From NCBI GenBank assembly GCA_001695595.3, contig MBPM02000054.1:1-64000 (forward strand): a stretch of 64,000 bases of DNA, read 5' to 3'. The notes beneath the pieces are model-generated. The model ran no database searches and was not told the origin of the DNA. It was given only the letters and a program-made list of their open reading frames with translations. Below are positions 10,731 to 22,772 of the stretch, in pieces. The DNA is from Plasmopara viticola (taxonomy: Eukaryota; Oomycota; Peronosporomycetes; Peronosporales; Peronosporaceae). Position 1 is the stretch's first letter. The number at the start of each line of letters is the position of its first letter. Both the position numbers and the translations under genes were made by a program.

Positions 10731-13152
10731 ATGATGGCTCGACGCTGTGGTCCACGTCACATGTCAAGGTCGCGCGAAAGTGGTGGCCCCCGTCACAGTC
10801 GCGGGGGAGCTGCTGCCTCTTCCTCCATATTCAAAACTCTATAGCCTCGTGGCAGCTGTTTTTCTAGCAAGTGCCTTCCTCTCCCGACCCCCAGAGAAGG
10901 TATGGCAAATCCTTTCTTGCATTTTGTCGAGTCAGCGACTGGGTCGATTTCGAGACGGTACCGTGCCCTGCTTTCGTGTCTTGGATGGGTACACATCGTA
11001 TACCAATTCTCGACCAATGCAGCACAACAACCGTAGCATCATGGAGGCGCTCCTGCACCAGATTGTCCTCGAGGAGCAACAGAAAATGATCGAGCTGGGC
11101 TTTGTCGAGACGTGCATCCCGTCCGCCGACAGCGCGGCACGGTGTAGTATTTTCATGAGTGCGAATTGGCACATTTGCCGTCGATTACTGCTCGTGATTG
11201 TCAGTGGCAATGGCATACAACCCGGTATCTGGAGCCGCTCGCTCGTCCTCGAAGCGACGGCGAGTCCGGATCAGAACCGGTCGGGCTCAATGCTACCGTA
11301 CCTCCACGCGGCACTCTCAAAAGGCTATGGCGTCGTGGTCATGAACCCAAGCACGAACACTGTCAGTGTCGGGACCGAGAAGATTCCGATTCCCAACTCG
11401 AGTACGCCCGAGATGCACGTGCGGTACGTCTGGGAAACCTTTGGTCGCTGCACGTCATGTTCACAGGTCTACATTGCAGCTTACGGACGGGGTGGGGCCT
11501 TGACCAAGCACTTGATCTGTACCCAACCGCTTTTGCGCTCCAAGTTGGCAGCCATTGCTTTTATCGAGTCGAGTCATCGTGTCGAGGCAGAGGATACGGA
11601 AGAAGTGCGTGGCTTGCTTGGGACCAGAGCCATCAATTGGCAGCGCTCGAAAGAGAGTCCAGGGACGCAATTGCAAGATTGTATGCAACTCGGTTGCCTC
11701 AGTCTCTCGGCCGGGGAACCCACGTCGCCTGCGGAGCAAAAGTCGTCGAATACCGCCTGGACCATTGCGGCCAGCATGAACACAGTCTTTGCTTTCTTTG
11801 ACAGTGCACGAGGCTCGTTGCCGGACGAAGCGGACGAAGACGAGTTGATGGATGAAATGAGTCGGCTGTCTAAGTACGCATACGCTGGCGCCGTCGCCAT
11901 GTCTACGTCGCATCACCAAGAGCATTTCGAGGATGCCAAGTTTAAAGACGACGACGATGCGGATGGCAATAATCATATGGGAAGTCGTTCGAACAGTGCG
12001 CGGAGCTCACGACGGAGCATGGTCATTTCGACGTCCATGAGTGTCAATGACTTTGACCTGCTCTCGGTCGTGGGCAAAGGCGCGTATGGAAAGGTGTTTC
12101 TAGCCAAGAAGAAGCATGGCAAGAACACGGGGCGGGTCTATGCCATGAAAGTATTGCGGAAACAAGACGTGTTTAAGAAGAAACAAGTCGAACACACCAA
12201 GTCGGAGCAACGCATTCTCAAGCACGTCGAACATCCGTTCGTCGTGCGACTACGCTATGCGTTTCAGAACCATCAGAAATTGTACCTCGTGATGGATTAT
12301 TACTCGGGCGGGTCGTTGTTTGTGCACTTGCGGAAAGAAAAGCGCTTTAGCGAGCCACGCGCGCGCTTTTACGCGGCAGAGTTGGTCTTGTCGCTGGCGC
12401 ATTTGCACAGTATGCACATTATGTACCGCGATCTCAAGCTCGAGAACATTCTCATGGACAGTGACGGCCACGTTGCGATCACGGACTTTGGGTTGTCGAA
12501 AGAAGACGACGAAGGCTCGACGTTTGTGGGCACGCCGGAATACCTGGCCCCCGAGTTGCTCTGCAGTCAACGCACGGCGTCGTCGTATGGCAATACCGTC
12601 GATTGGTGGAGTTATGGCGTCTTAGTGTACGAGATGATGAAGGGGCATACGCCCTTCTGGCACAAGAATCGTCGCCAAATGTTTCAAAACATTCTTAGCA
12701 AAGACGCGGCGTACCCGCCCGACCTCTTTTCACCCACGGCGATGGATTTTTTAAAACGGCTGTTGGTGAAAAACCCACGCCAGCGCCTCGGGTGTGGGAC
12801 GACGGGGGCCAAGGAAATCATGGACCATCCGTGGTTTGAAGGCATGGATTGGGACGCGCTCTTTGAGCGTCGGCTCGAGCCTCCGTTTCGCCCCGTGACG
12901 AAAGATTTTCATGGCAGTCGCACGCGAACGAGCAGTGCGACGTTGAATGCCAACTTGCACTATGTCCCGAACATTTTCAAGCAACAAGAAGTTGCCGATT
13001 CGCCAGTCGTCAGTGTCCTTGGGTCCTCGACGGGCTCGGGCATTATGGCCATGCACTTTGATGACTTTAGCTACATGGGCAGCGATATCATTGGGTCGCG
13101 CCGGACGTCCGTCTTTTGCGACAGTGACATTAAAATGGAATTGGGCGAGTAG
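10731..13152 (+). CDS. FAM172/Arb2-domain plus AGC-type protein kinase fusion
   Basis: One uninterrupted frame runs to the TAG at 13152. The 5' end is unresolved. A good acceptor (CTGTTTTTCTAG) ends at 10867, and a tentative model is 10731-10779 joined to 10868-13152 (777 aa, used for numbering). The first in-frame ATG of the long frame, 11017, would cut into the N-terminal domain. Residues about 55-320 resemble FAM172/Arb2 (alpha/beta-hydrolase fold): LLVIVSGNGIQPGIWSRSLV, KGYGVVVMNPSTN, VRYVWETF, YIAAYGRGGALTKHL, INWQRSKESPGTQL. The nucleophile serine is replaced by Gly223. Residues about 410-670 form a complete kinase: GKGAYGKV, Lys444, YRDLKLEN (Asp538), DFG (Asp556), and a PDK1-type activation loop TFVGTPEYLAPE (Thr568). 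The tail has a hydrophobic motif FDDFSY (Ser751). There is no PH or C2 domain. Confidence 0.88.
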
Positions 13153-13292
13153 GGCCTTGGACACCTTTTTAGAGACGAGGTCACAGGAATTCTTTCATGT
13201 AGAATATAATTTGCACGGGATGACTACTATAGTACATTGACGCAGAGTGCTATACGCATCGTGTATTACTATAAATCCGCAAACTTTGATCT

Positions 13293-13727
13293 TTACGGCA
13301 CGACTTCGAGTCCCATGGACTTGGCAGACCCGATCAGTGTCTTGCAAATGGACTGGAGGTCGATATAGTCGACTAGCTCGTCCTGTTGCTTGACCTTGGC
13401 AATTTCATAGATTTGACGCAAATGCACGGATCCTACGACCTGCTGACCGGGGGTCGATGAGCCCGATGTAATGCCTGCTGCTTTCTTGAGAAACCACGAC
13501 GCGGGGGGTGTCTTGGTGGCGAACGAGAATGTGCGATCTGTAAAGGCAGTGAGCACGACGGGGACGGGAACGTTGTCCGTGATTTTGGACGTGCGTTCGT
13601 TAAAAGCCTTGCAAAATTCCATCATGTTGACACCCAGAGGACCAAGTGCCTGACCAATGGCCGGCGAGGGACTAGCCTTGCCCGCTAGCACTCGAAGACG
13701 AACGACACCTTTGACTGGGGCAGACAT
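13293..13727 (-). CDS. Ribosomal protein uL11, mitochondrial/bacterial type
   Basis: A 144-residue protein from the ATG at 13727. The N-terminal domain carries the family signature PSPAIGQALGPLGVNMMEFCKAFN, which binds the GTPase-associated rRNA and L10 stalk base. The C-terminal domain contains FSFATKTPPASWFLKKAAG. The size and sequence match bacterial-type L11 rather than the cytosolic eL12 form, so it most likely serves the mitochondrial ribosome. No long presequence is seen. Import signals may lie in the basic N-terminus (KGVVRLRVLAGKA) or in an upstream exon, since the frame stays open upstream. It converges on the kinase gene with a 140-bp gap. Confidence 0.93.
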   Translation of the reverse strand: MSAPVKGVVRLRVLAGKASPSPAIGQALGPLGVNMMEFCKAFNERTSKITDNVPVPVVLTAFTDRTFSFATKTPPASWFLKKAAGITSGSSTPGQQVVGSVHLRQIYEIAKVKQQDELVDYIDLQSICKTLIGSAKSMGLEVVP

Positions 13728-14123
13728 GGAAGATTTAACAGAGAAGAGATGGAGAGATGATAAACCTGTAAATTCAAGAGGTGATAGAAGATGAAGTGAG
13801 CATGAGTGTACTTGGTCGTAGAGCAGACACTTGTAACAAACCGAGCGCACAACTCGCGACTTTGACTGGCCGTCACACAAGAGTGGGCGTAACTGGAAAG
13901 CGGTAGGATTGGTTTAGAATATTAAAATTCGTGAGTGGTCATAACCTTATATTATTAATAGTACATGAATCTCACAAATGGTGGTGATACACTTCTTGGC
14001 ATGAATGAAGAATGTCTGAAGTAAGTGGTAAGTACGAATGTAGCTACAAGGAAGGAGTATTGCAAACGCTGAAACGCACGAGTGGATGACTTTCAAAGTA
14101 TAGTTTGAGAATTAAGCATGATT

Positions 14124-14498
14124 TTATTTAAGCAAATCTATATGATTGTCTGCTCGACGCTTCGTAACTTGCTTAGCATCGCGGTACAAATGAATGGTGC
14201 CCATCGCTATAATGTAGTGCACGATCGGTTTGAAGTAATTTGGATCGAGAAAATTCGGTGCGTATAAAGAAGTGTGACTAGGTTCAACATACATCGATAA
14301 GGTACTGAGCGTATCAGTTTTAAATTGCAATCTATCGCACCCATAAGGCTGAAATTTGCGAACGGACTTGAACAGAAGATCGAAAAATTCCTGCACGCCT
14401 CCTTTGTGCAAGGATCTAAATGACCTGGTCACACTTGGTAGCACCTCGTTGTCAGTCCTATACCTATGCGAGAAGAGTGTCTCTTTGATTCCTCGCAA
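14124..14498 (-). CDS. Unrecognised 124-codon open frame
   Basis: The longest open frame in an otherwise decayed region. It contains FRSLHKGGVQEFFDLLF and YAPNFLDPNYFKPIVHYIIAMGTIHLY, which look protein-like, but I do not recognise a family and see no signal peptide. It may be a fragment of a broken gene or a chance frame. A normal start context and splice sites are lacking. Confidence 0.25.
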   Translation of the reverse strand: MRGIKETLFSHRYRTDNEVLPSVTRSFRSLHKGGVQEFFDLLFKSVRKFQPYGCDRLQFKTDTLSTLSMYVEPSHTSLYAPNFLDPNYFKPIVHYIIAMGTIHLYRDAKQVTKRRADNHIDLLK

Positions 14499-17400
14499 TA
14501 GCTCTGAATTAACTCACACATCTGTTAGACGCGTAGATTGCGCTGATTGGAAGATTTGCTGGTATCGATGTCGCTGAAGAGACGCCTTTGATCGCGACCC
14601 TCTTTGCTGCTGAGCAGCTTGAATGCGTCAAGGTGTTTGAGCTCTGCGAGCAAGGTCTGTGTTTCAGATCTCAGACATCACAGCTGGTGGTCGCGGTAAG
14701 TATGAGGTTCAAACTGGTAAAGATTAAGGTTTCCAATCTTCAAGGGAAACAATGAAAATTTCATTAATGGATCGAGGAGATCAAAGTAGTAACAAAAAGC
14801 AGCCATGAGTACAGACGATCTGGTGCGCGTAGCGCTCGTACTCGTTTACCTAGGAGACTGGACTAATTGACACGTCATCTGCGTAAATAGTTTAGCAATA
14901 TTCGTTACGGAGAGGTTTGAAGTAGCTAGCGCTTAAGCTTTTTTGTCTGCAAGTCAACGCAGACATAAGCTCCCTTAGTATTTATTTGAATATTTTATTG
15001 CCTCTACTACTGGGGCACTTCACCTAGAACAAATCGAGGTGATTAGCTCATAAGTGGTCGAAGGGTACTATTGCTTAGCTATCAACTCTTCACAGTGCAG
15101 GTAACAGAGATAAAAGATGACATTTTTATCGCTCTTCTAAAAAAATATAGTTAGAATTCAAGATCGCTCTCAGGCATGCCGTATTTGGCTTTTCCTCGTT
15201 TTATGGGACCCTCAACATCTGACTGCCGAATCTAGTAAGTCACGATAAATTATATTGCTTTCGGATATCCACTGCTTTGACTGCGATAAGCAAGTGCACG
15301 TGATCCACGCCTGTACAAAAAAGAGGCAACAATCTAGTCAATTGTCCCCCTCACGTGGTTGAGGGGTCGCTGTTAATTCCGCGCCCGAAAATACATAAGA
15401 GCGTCGGCAAATCTTTGGGATATGGTACTTCAAAGTCATTTTATCTCATGATGGGTGTTGCAGCATGAGAACCCAGCGCGCGACAGCTTTAAAATGACAA
15501 TTACATAGCTGTCGACTGGTGTTTTTTTTCTCACACGCGTATACGAAGCAGTAAAAAATCATTTTGAGTCTTGATGGACTGAGTTTTGCGCGCCAGCAAA
15601 CGCTTGCGGTCAATTAAAATAAGTCGACTGATGCTTAAGCGAGAGCAGCAAAAACAAGTCAGTATCGTTTAGTTTGGCTGCTAAAGTAGTAGTAGTTTAG
15701 CATTCTCAAGTGCGGATGACAAAAATCGACAAGTGAGTAGCATAAATTTCCAAGTTACGTATCCTATACTATCAACTGCGGGTAGCTTATGTCTACCAGT
15801 CAAAACCTTCCTCGAAGGTATAAGTACGTTTTTCATTGGCAAAAATTTAGTTGAAGGTCCTATAGTCAGCCTATGTTGCGCTTAATCTCAATCCTGTAGG
15901 ATCTCACCCGGTATATTTTGTATATAAGCAATACTCAGATGTGATGTTTGGGGAATTACCGTCGATCTATCACTAGATAAACAAGCAAGGTACGAACTTG
16001 ATCGCGTAATCATGCAATTCCACTTTTACATAAATCGTGATATCATTGCTACCTTCATGTCCAATGAGGAAAAAAGCGATATGGTGCGAACGTCAAACTT
16101 CCCACGCTTGTCACCGATTATATTGGTGTCCAACGGCGACTTTACGAAAGGACATGCTGCCAAACGACATACCATGGTGTACGTTTTATACTTCCCCAAA
16201 TTCAGTTGACCGCTACTATAAAAGTTTAGCGGAGAGTTGCATATAGCATTCACAACGGCTAGTACGCTAAGTGGTATGCTATAGTTGCCGTAACTGATGA
16301 TGGAACTTGTCAGTGACGTTCTATCATTCGGTCACACATTGCTCCGATCATAATTGGCATTTGCTTAGGTCTTTTTGACGTTACCTTACCCACAACCATT
16401 TCAAAAGATTCTTAACTCCTGTTCAAATTACCCAACAGGAAACAAAGACAAAAAAACTTCACACTAAGATGGGCAAATGTGCCTACCATAACGCTTCGTA
16501 AGCATCGTTGGCTTAAAAAAACCTAAAAAAAGTATAGGATGTTTCTCCTTGGACTAAGTCACGATACTGAAAAGACTCAAGACTAGGATTATTTTATGGT
16601 TTAGTACATTGCAACTTTTTAAAGCCTCTGCTCGAACTATGAGGGCTACATTGTTGATATGGGAGAGCACGCACCAGAATGGCTTCGAGCATATCGATTG
16701 AAGCCTTGAGAAGGGGCCTTAATCTGGCTTTGCCGGACAAAACAAGATTGATTAACGTCGTTTGTGGCGCTTACAGTTGGTTTATTGGCTGTGCACTACA
16801 GTAAAATTGGTCAGAATTTCATGTTGTACCGATGATTCAGCTTACGGCTGCTAACTAAAGCCACTTCGTTCATGACTAGAGCTTACTAGTCATAATGTAC
16901 AACCTGGTCAAATTTCGACTGCAAATTTTAAGCTTTAAGTCTTTGTATTCTATCCGGATCACGATTATAAATTAGTGATTATATTGTTCATTAGAATGGA
17001 TAAATGGCTGTCATTAGCGCTTCCGCGCTGCATTCAAGCCTGGAAAGCTCAATGTGCTAAAGCTGACGAGATAGATCATTTGTAGGATCGCATCAGCTTG
17101 GCCGAATCTCTATTAGAGACGGATGATAATGTTGCTTAATGTGTGATTAATGCCAGCTATCGAAGATGCCAAGTCGAGTGGCTAAGCCTCAAAGGCGATA
17201 AAAGCTGCATTTTTATCAGTATGTACATAATCTACTCCACTATAGGATGAAGCCAGCGCTGCACAACGACAGCGACCTCTAGTACGATATTCACGTATTG
17301 CTCCAGAAGTGATCATTCAGGCTAAAAAAAATCTTTCTTCTCGGTCTTCACATTATATTAGTGTTGGACAGTTTTGTACGCATTTGTAAGACCTGCTTAA

Positions 17401-18930
17401 GCGTTAACCTTCGGCTTGTCGGCTCCTTTCAGAAAGTTCAAGTATTTGCTGACAACTACGTTTTACAGCTCCCGGCATTGTCGTTGGCTTGCCGAAATTG
17501 ATGGCAACACAAGCGTAGTGGTGTAAGAGATCCGCCTGAGCAAAATGATGCGTTTGGCACGTGATCTACTAGTATTTAACAGCAAGACTCTTTGTGGACA
17601 CGGCACTTGAGTACCATGGCCTTTCAGACAATGTAGTGTCGGGTCGCAAAAGACCCACTATTTATTCAAGAGCGACCTGCATGCTGTGAAAGCTGCAGAC
17701 TTTCCTTCGACAGATGGTTAGACTTGAGGAGTCAGCCATACACTATGCAGTAAATGTGTTAAGGTGACACATTCATGGGCTAATAACTTAATTTGCACTT
17801 AACAATGTGATTCAGCATCTCACCTTCTTTGTAAATAAACTGAGACATTTTTTGGAGTTCCATTTACTCTCTAAAGCACGAAGGCTACAGAAAAGAGGTT
17901 TTAAAATATGTTTTTTCGACCCTCACGTATGAGTACAGTTTTTTTCGGGAACAATTTTCCGACTTCTCGTGTAGTCGTTTTAGAAGCTAAGGATTGACCG
18001 TGGTAAGTTCATTAACGAGATAAGGTGTCCTTGTAAACCGCAGGAAAAGGAAAGTTTGATGTACATAAATAGGATTTTAGCTTCGTTCTTTCGGACGTTA
18101 AACAAACCTGGCCATCAGTCCATTTAAGGCGATGTCGACTCACAACATTTAATGTGCATCGTCTCTGGAGGTATCTTAGAGCTTCTTAACTTATATGAGC
18201 TCTGACGTACTGGCTGCCATTTGAAGCGTACCCTCGCGCTCGGCCTCCCTGGGTTGGCGATTATAAGGGGTCGTACCGTGATAGCCACCGCCACATTGGT
18301 AGTAAAGCTGAAACCCGATTTGTTATAAGCATGTGAGCTGTCAGCGGCCGCCTAAATGTGGAGTTTTTTACGAAGAAAGAACGTTATGACTTAGTTGTAC
18401 AACATGCGCTGAGACAAGAAATTTAATATAACCGTGGTTTGCATGGGCAACGTGAGATAAAAACGATTATATTATTATTAAAAACCTCAAGCGTATTGAG
18501 TCACACCGACGAAGTAATGGTGTAGCCACCACAAACAGCTTTCTGAGCTATTCCAAAGCGTACGTTTGGTCACGCAGAGCTGCCTTTCATTTATATAGAG
18601 CGAGCAAAAGTGATAAGAAAATGACGTTCCTTGAAGTGGTTTGGCCTCTGCCATAATTCTCAAACGGCGCGCTGGCTACGTAACCATTCAGCTGGGGTAC
18701 GTATAACACTTGCTTTTTGATAGAAAAGTCGAGGCTTGACAGCTTTCAATAGCAAGAGAAGTTGAATTTGCTTGCCAAAAGCTTCCACAAAGGTAATCGA
18801 GATCCGAGATCAAATGTAGCAGAAGCTCTGTACGTAAAGCGCGGCCATTTGGTCTTAAGCTAAAACTTATTTACGATCTGAAAACGCAACACCGTAGACG
18901 TCCAATCATCAGCAAAGATAGAAAATTCGA
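14499..18930. other. Gene-poor stretch
   Basis: No supported gene, tRNA or recognisable element. It is AT-rich with scattered short frames (for example 16012-16209) that have no domain. Confidence 0.45.
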
Positions 18931-19320
18931 TTGAGGTGTTGCACTATCAGTGTTGAGGACTGCCTAAAGCTTTCCCCCTACCGGGAGACAGTCTTTATCG
19001 TCCTTTGGTCTCGCGCAGAATCCTTAATAGAAAGGTATTGTTGTGCTCAAGGAATGTGTGTAAAGCTCTCGAAAAGTCGCACTAAAGCAATCACTTTTTC
19101 TAAAACAAGCTTTTTATTCGCGGAAGACGAGCAAGATGTTGCCTTCTGATAGCTCTCGCAGCGCACGAAGCAATGCAGCCTACTTTTCGGCGTCAATTAC
19201 GTCAACGAGGTAGTAGTATCTCTCCTTGAACTCGCCATAATTGCAGTTCTAAAGTGGGCGAACCTCACATCAAGCAATGACTTGTGTCGGTACTTGGTGG
19301 TGGGCGAATCTCGAAGCTAG
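18931..19320 (+). pseudogene. Possible non-LTR (LINE) reverse-transcriptase scrap
   Basis: The frame ends CCAQGMCVKLSKSRTKAITFSKTSFLF, which resembles the stretch of LINE reverse transcriptases that follows the catalytic motif (W-C-x-N-x-M-x-LN-xx-KTK-x-x-F). Translation further on is broken. The evidence is one motif only and may be coincidence. Confidence 0.2.
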
Positions 19321-22300
19321 TTGCCCGTCGCGCTATTGTTTTCAGTCATAGGACCCACACGTGTAGTCGTGGTGATCCTTTCCTTTGGAATGTCAGCGCT
19401 ACATCCCAAGTCGAAATTTGAATCACCTTGCACTTGCCTATTAGTATTATTGAAGCATTTTGCATGGCTGGGTAATCCAACGACCTTTTGGTCTTATGCC
19501 CGCGTAATAAAATTTAGTCTGACCGCCTGAGGCGCAACGTTTTAAGGCATAGATACTGAACGAGAACAGGAATTTCCGCCGTGATTGGAGCTCCAATAGT
19601 TTCTTTTGCCTGGGAGACGCCTTGACGCGCGATCCAAGTTCCGGTTACCGCCCTCGGCACAGTTGCAAATTTGGTGGATGGCGCAGCTTCTGTCACAGAC
19701 GGAGCCCTTCTAGGAAGATGCAGCCATGGACATAGAGGACGATTTTCATTGCGGAATTTGTCTTTTGAGACTAGCTTGTTCACTATGTTGACCAAATTGG
19801 CTTGCAGCCTTCGTCGTTGCGTCGTTAGGACCAAATTAATTTTCCGCACAAAACGTCAAAAGGATACTACTATTTTCTGTAATCCAAGTTGGCCTGTAAG
19901 GGCTTTATATCAAACCCTTGTATAGATCTGTCTCTCAGATATATAAAGTTATTTCGGTGGCCTCTTGGTACATTGTCGAAATTGACAATGATTTGCACAC
20001 TGAGGTAAATTTCATATTATATACAAGCATAATGATTGAAGCAATACTTTCAAATTATACGTTAGATACAAGAAATCTCTCATTAAAATTATAGTTACGT
20101 ATGCATGTACATCAGACTTCAAAAAGTTCATCTTTTTGAAAAACAGCTTGCGATCCCGGGGCTTGAGTGATTAAAGTAAGCAATAACCGGCAGTAGTTAA
20201 ATACATTTTGTGTGGTTAGGTCGTACTTATATATATCATTTAATAAGCGTCTACATTTGCTGTCTTGATTGAGACAGTTAGCTCATCTCTTTTCTGAAAT
20301 CGTTCTAACAAACGGCAGTGTACAATCACATGCCTGTTGAGCACGAGAACCCAACATTAACCAGAGGCTCATTTCAACGAAAGAGTAGATTTACGCATAC
20401 AAGCTTAGCTTTATGTAACGGCCGATTGCAATGATTTACTAGGACTACCATCGCAATCAATTAAGAAGAAAAGGAGTATGCTTAGACTCGCAATCATACA
20501 GTCGTAATATTCAAGACAAACCGCCAGTTGGCTGGGTTACTAGCAATAATTAAGCCATTTAAACGCCTTTACATCAAAAATTTTGTGCTTGCGGCTGCAC
20601 CTACAACAAAGAATCCACTCGCAGAAAAGACTACGCCTATGTATGTGCCGTGGATGGTGAGCTCAAAGTGAACTAACCACTAAATAGGCTAAAAAGAACT
20701 ACCTTTTATCGCAGCAAGGAACGTGCCATTCTACCTTTCCGGTGGTCCGGAAAGAAGTTTTAACTTAAAGTTAATGCAGTCAAATCAGATTTATTGCTCC
20801 AAGGCAAGAATCGAAAGGATTTATACTCCTTGTTAGCCCCCACCGGCCATAAAACTAACTTGAAACGGCAGGAAAGTCCAAGGTCACTCCAAAGAAGTTT
20901 GGCTGCTCTCGTTAATAGAGAGTGCCCCAGCGCTTACACCTATACCCACAAGACGACAAAACACGATACATGCCACGGGTATGTAAATGTAAATATGTGT
21001 ATATGTAAATGACCGCAAGCACCAGCGCAGTAAGATAGGGGCTTCGATCTTTGCCCAAGCTGCTGTTACGTGAGAACTACTCATTCTGGACAGCAATTTC
21101 ATTGAACAAGAGAAAGAACTACCACCTCCCTGATGCAAGCCATGACGTCGAGCAGTATGCTTCTGCTCCATGCGCCGTAAAGCTTTTTCAAAGACAAACT
21201 TTTGTGTGGTGTCATGAAAGAAACCTTTTTTGTACAAGTCATTATTCTAGTGCGACTTTGAGAGAGCTGTGTACATACTTCGAGACCGCATCAAATTCTA
21301 GTTAAAAAAATTTCGTGGCGTAGTCAGAAATCAGAAGACAAGGGTGGCTTGCGAGCGGTGTTGAAAAACCTTCGGGAAATCCCCAGCACTATCACCACCA
21401 CAGTTTATGATTTTTTTCTGATACCTTAGATTTTGGATTTGGAAGCCGTTTTATATTGAGCTGAGCTTTTTGGTTTCGTGACTTATAATACAATACACTT
21501 CCTTTGTGGATCGGAGACAATTTACCTTCGAGATGTCTGGACCTCGACAACATGTCGAGCGAGGCGACTAAAGCTTGAGCTCCGCACGGAGTGAACGCAT
21601 ACAAACGCGTCATCAAAATCGTGCAATCTACTTACAAAGCATCCATTGCCTCTGAGCTCGAATCGCAACGGCCTTCGTGCAGTCTTGCCGCAGCCGGTTC
21701 GAGGACTCTTACGAAGCAGGGTACTTCTTGTTGTCAAAAAACTGAGAAGTCGTTTTTCTCTTTGTCAATGCACCGAATTCTATAAATTGGAACAGTTTCT
21801 ACGCGACCGAATATACAATTCTAAGACTGCTTGAGGATTTATTCCTGGCAGTACGGCCTCGACTCATTCTGTGTGACCCCGGATCCTTTAGGTCTTGTAG
21901 AAGATATGGCCACCTTTCGCCATGTGATCTAAACAATTTACAGTCGGATCGACCGACAGGACCAGTGCGTGATGAAACTTATAATCGGGCTCGTCAGCAA
22001 TGGCATTTCGCGTGAGATTCCACTTTCCTTCTCAGTAAACAATTTCCAGCGGAGCCAGGACAACAACTAAGCCCCAGGACAAACAGTATTTAACCTGGTT
22101 TATCTTAATGTTCTTTGCTTGATCAGCTCTCAAGGCACCCTTAAGGTGCCTTTCCGCCTAAGACTTAAGGCATCGATCAAGTATTCCAAGCTGAAAGATG
22201 AGGACCGAGCCAACACGACGAAGATCGTGGTCTGATATTTTCCAGTAGGACAACACGAGAGAGGACTTTATATGTAGCAAACCGCATTTTCAACATCCTT

Positions 22301-22772
22301 CACCAATTTATTCTCAAACTTCTAACGTACTTGACCACCTAAACACCTCACTGAACTGCCTCTATTCAAACTTTGGCATACATGTTCAGCCCAATTCTAG
22401 TTGCTTTGAAATGCATAAACCGAGGACGCGAGCATGGCAAAAAGCTTCATTCAATCCGTCCTATCACCAACTACTTCTTGGCCTAAATTTTCCTTCGTAC
22501 AACTTGTCGTCAACTTTGTATCTGTGAGCAACATCCCGCAAAGGCATAGCTCAACGGCGACGTCCATGGACAAAACCGAATTGCCCTGAGATATAATCAA
22601 GACGCTCGCATTAGACAACCGGCTTCATTCCCGTAATCGGCAGCACTCTGCCCTGTGCATTTGTATATTTACAGCATTTTATTAATTTTTGTAATTCGAC
22701 AGGTTAATTACACCGTGGGTTTTTTCCACAAATCCTAAATCACCCACGTCCCCACCAACTGTGCCAGAACCC
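19321..22772. other. Gene-poor stretch upstream of the SWI3 gene
   Basis: No gene is supported. Around 21900-22030 the sequence TTTACAGTCGGATCGACCGACAGG resembles TTTACGGTCAGATCGACCGTTATT at about 33480-33510. Both may be scraps of one LTR family. The last few hundred bases should hold the SWI3 promoter, but no initiator match is obvious. Confidence 0.35.

Noticed and set aside
11017..11019. ATG at 11017 as the kinase-fusion start
   Set aside because: Similarity to FAM172 continues upstream to about 10936 and a strong acceptor ends at 10867, so the true start is probably in an upstream exon.
21690..21720. tRNA-like B-box GGTTCGAGGAC
   Set aside because: No matching A-box or cloverleaf around it. 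No tRNA gene was recognised anywhere in the window.
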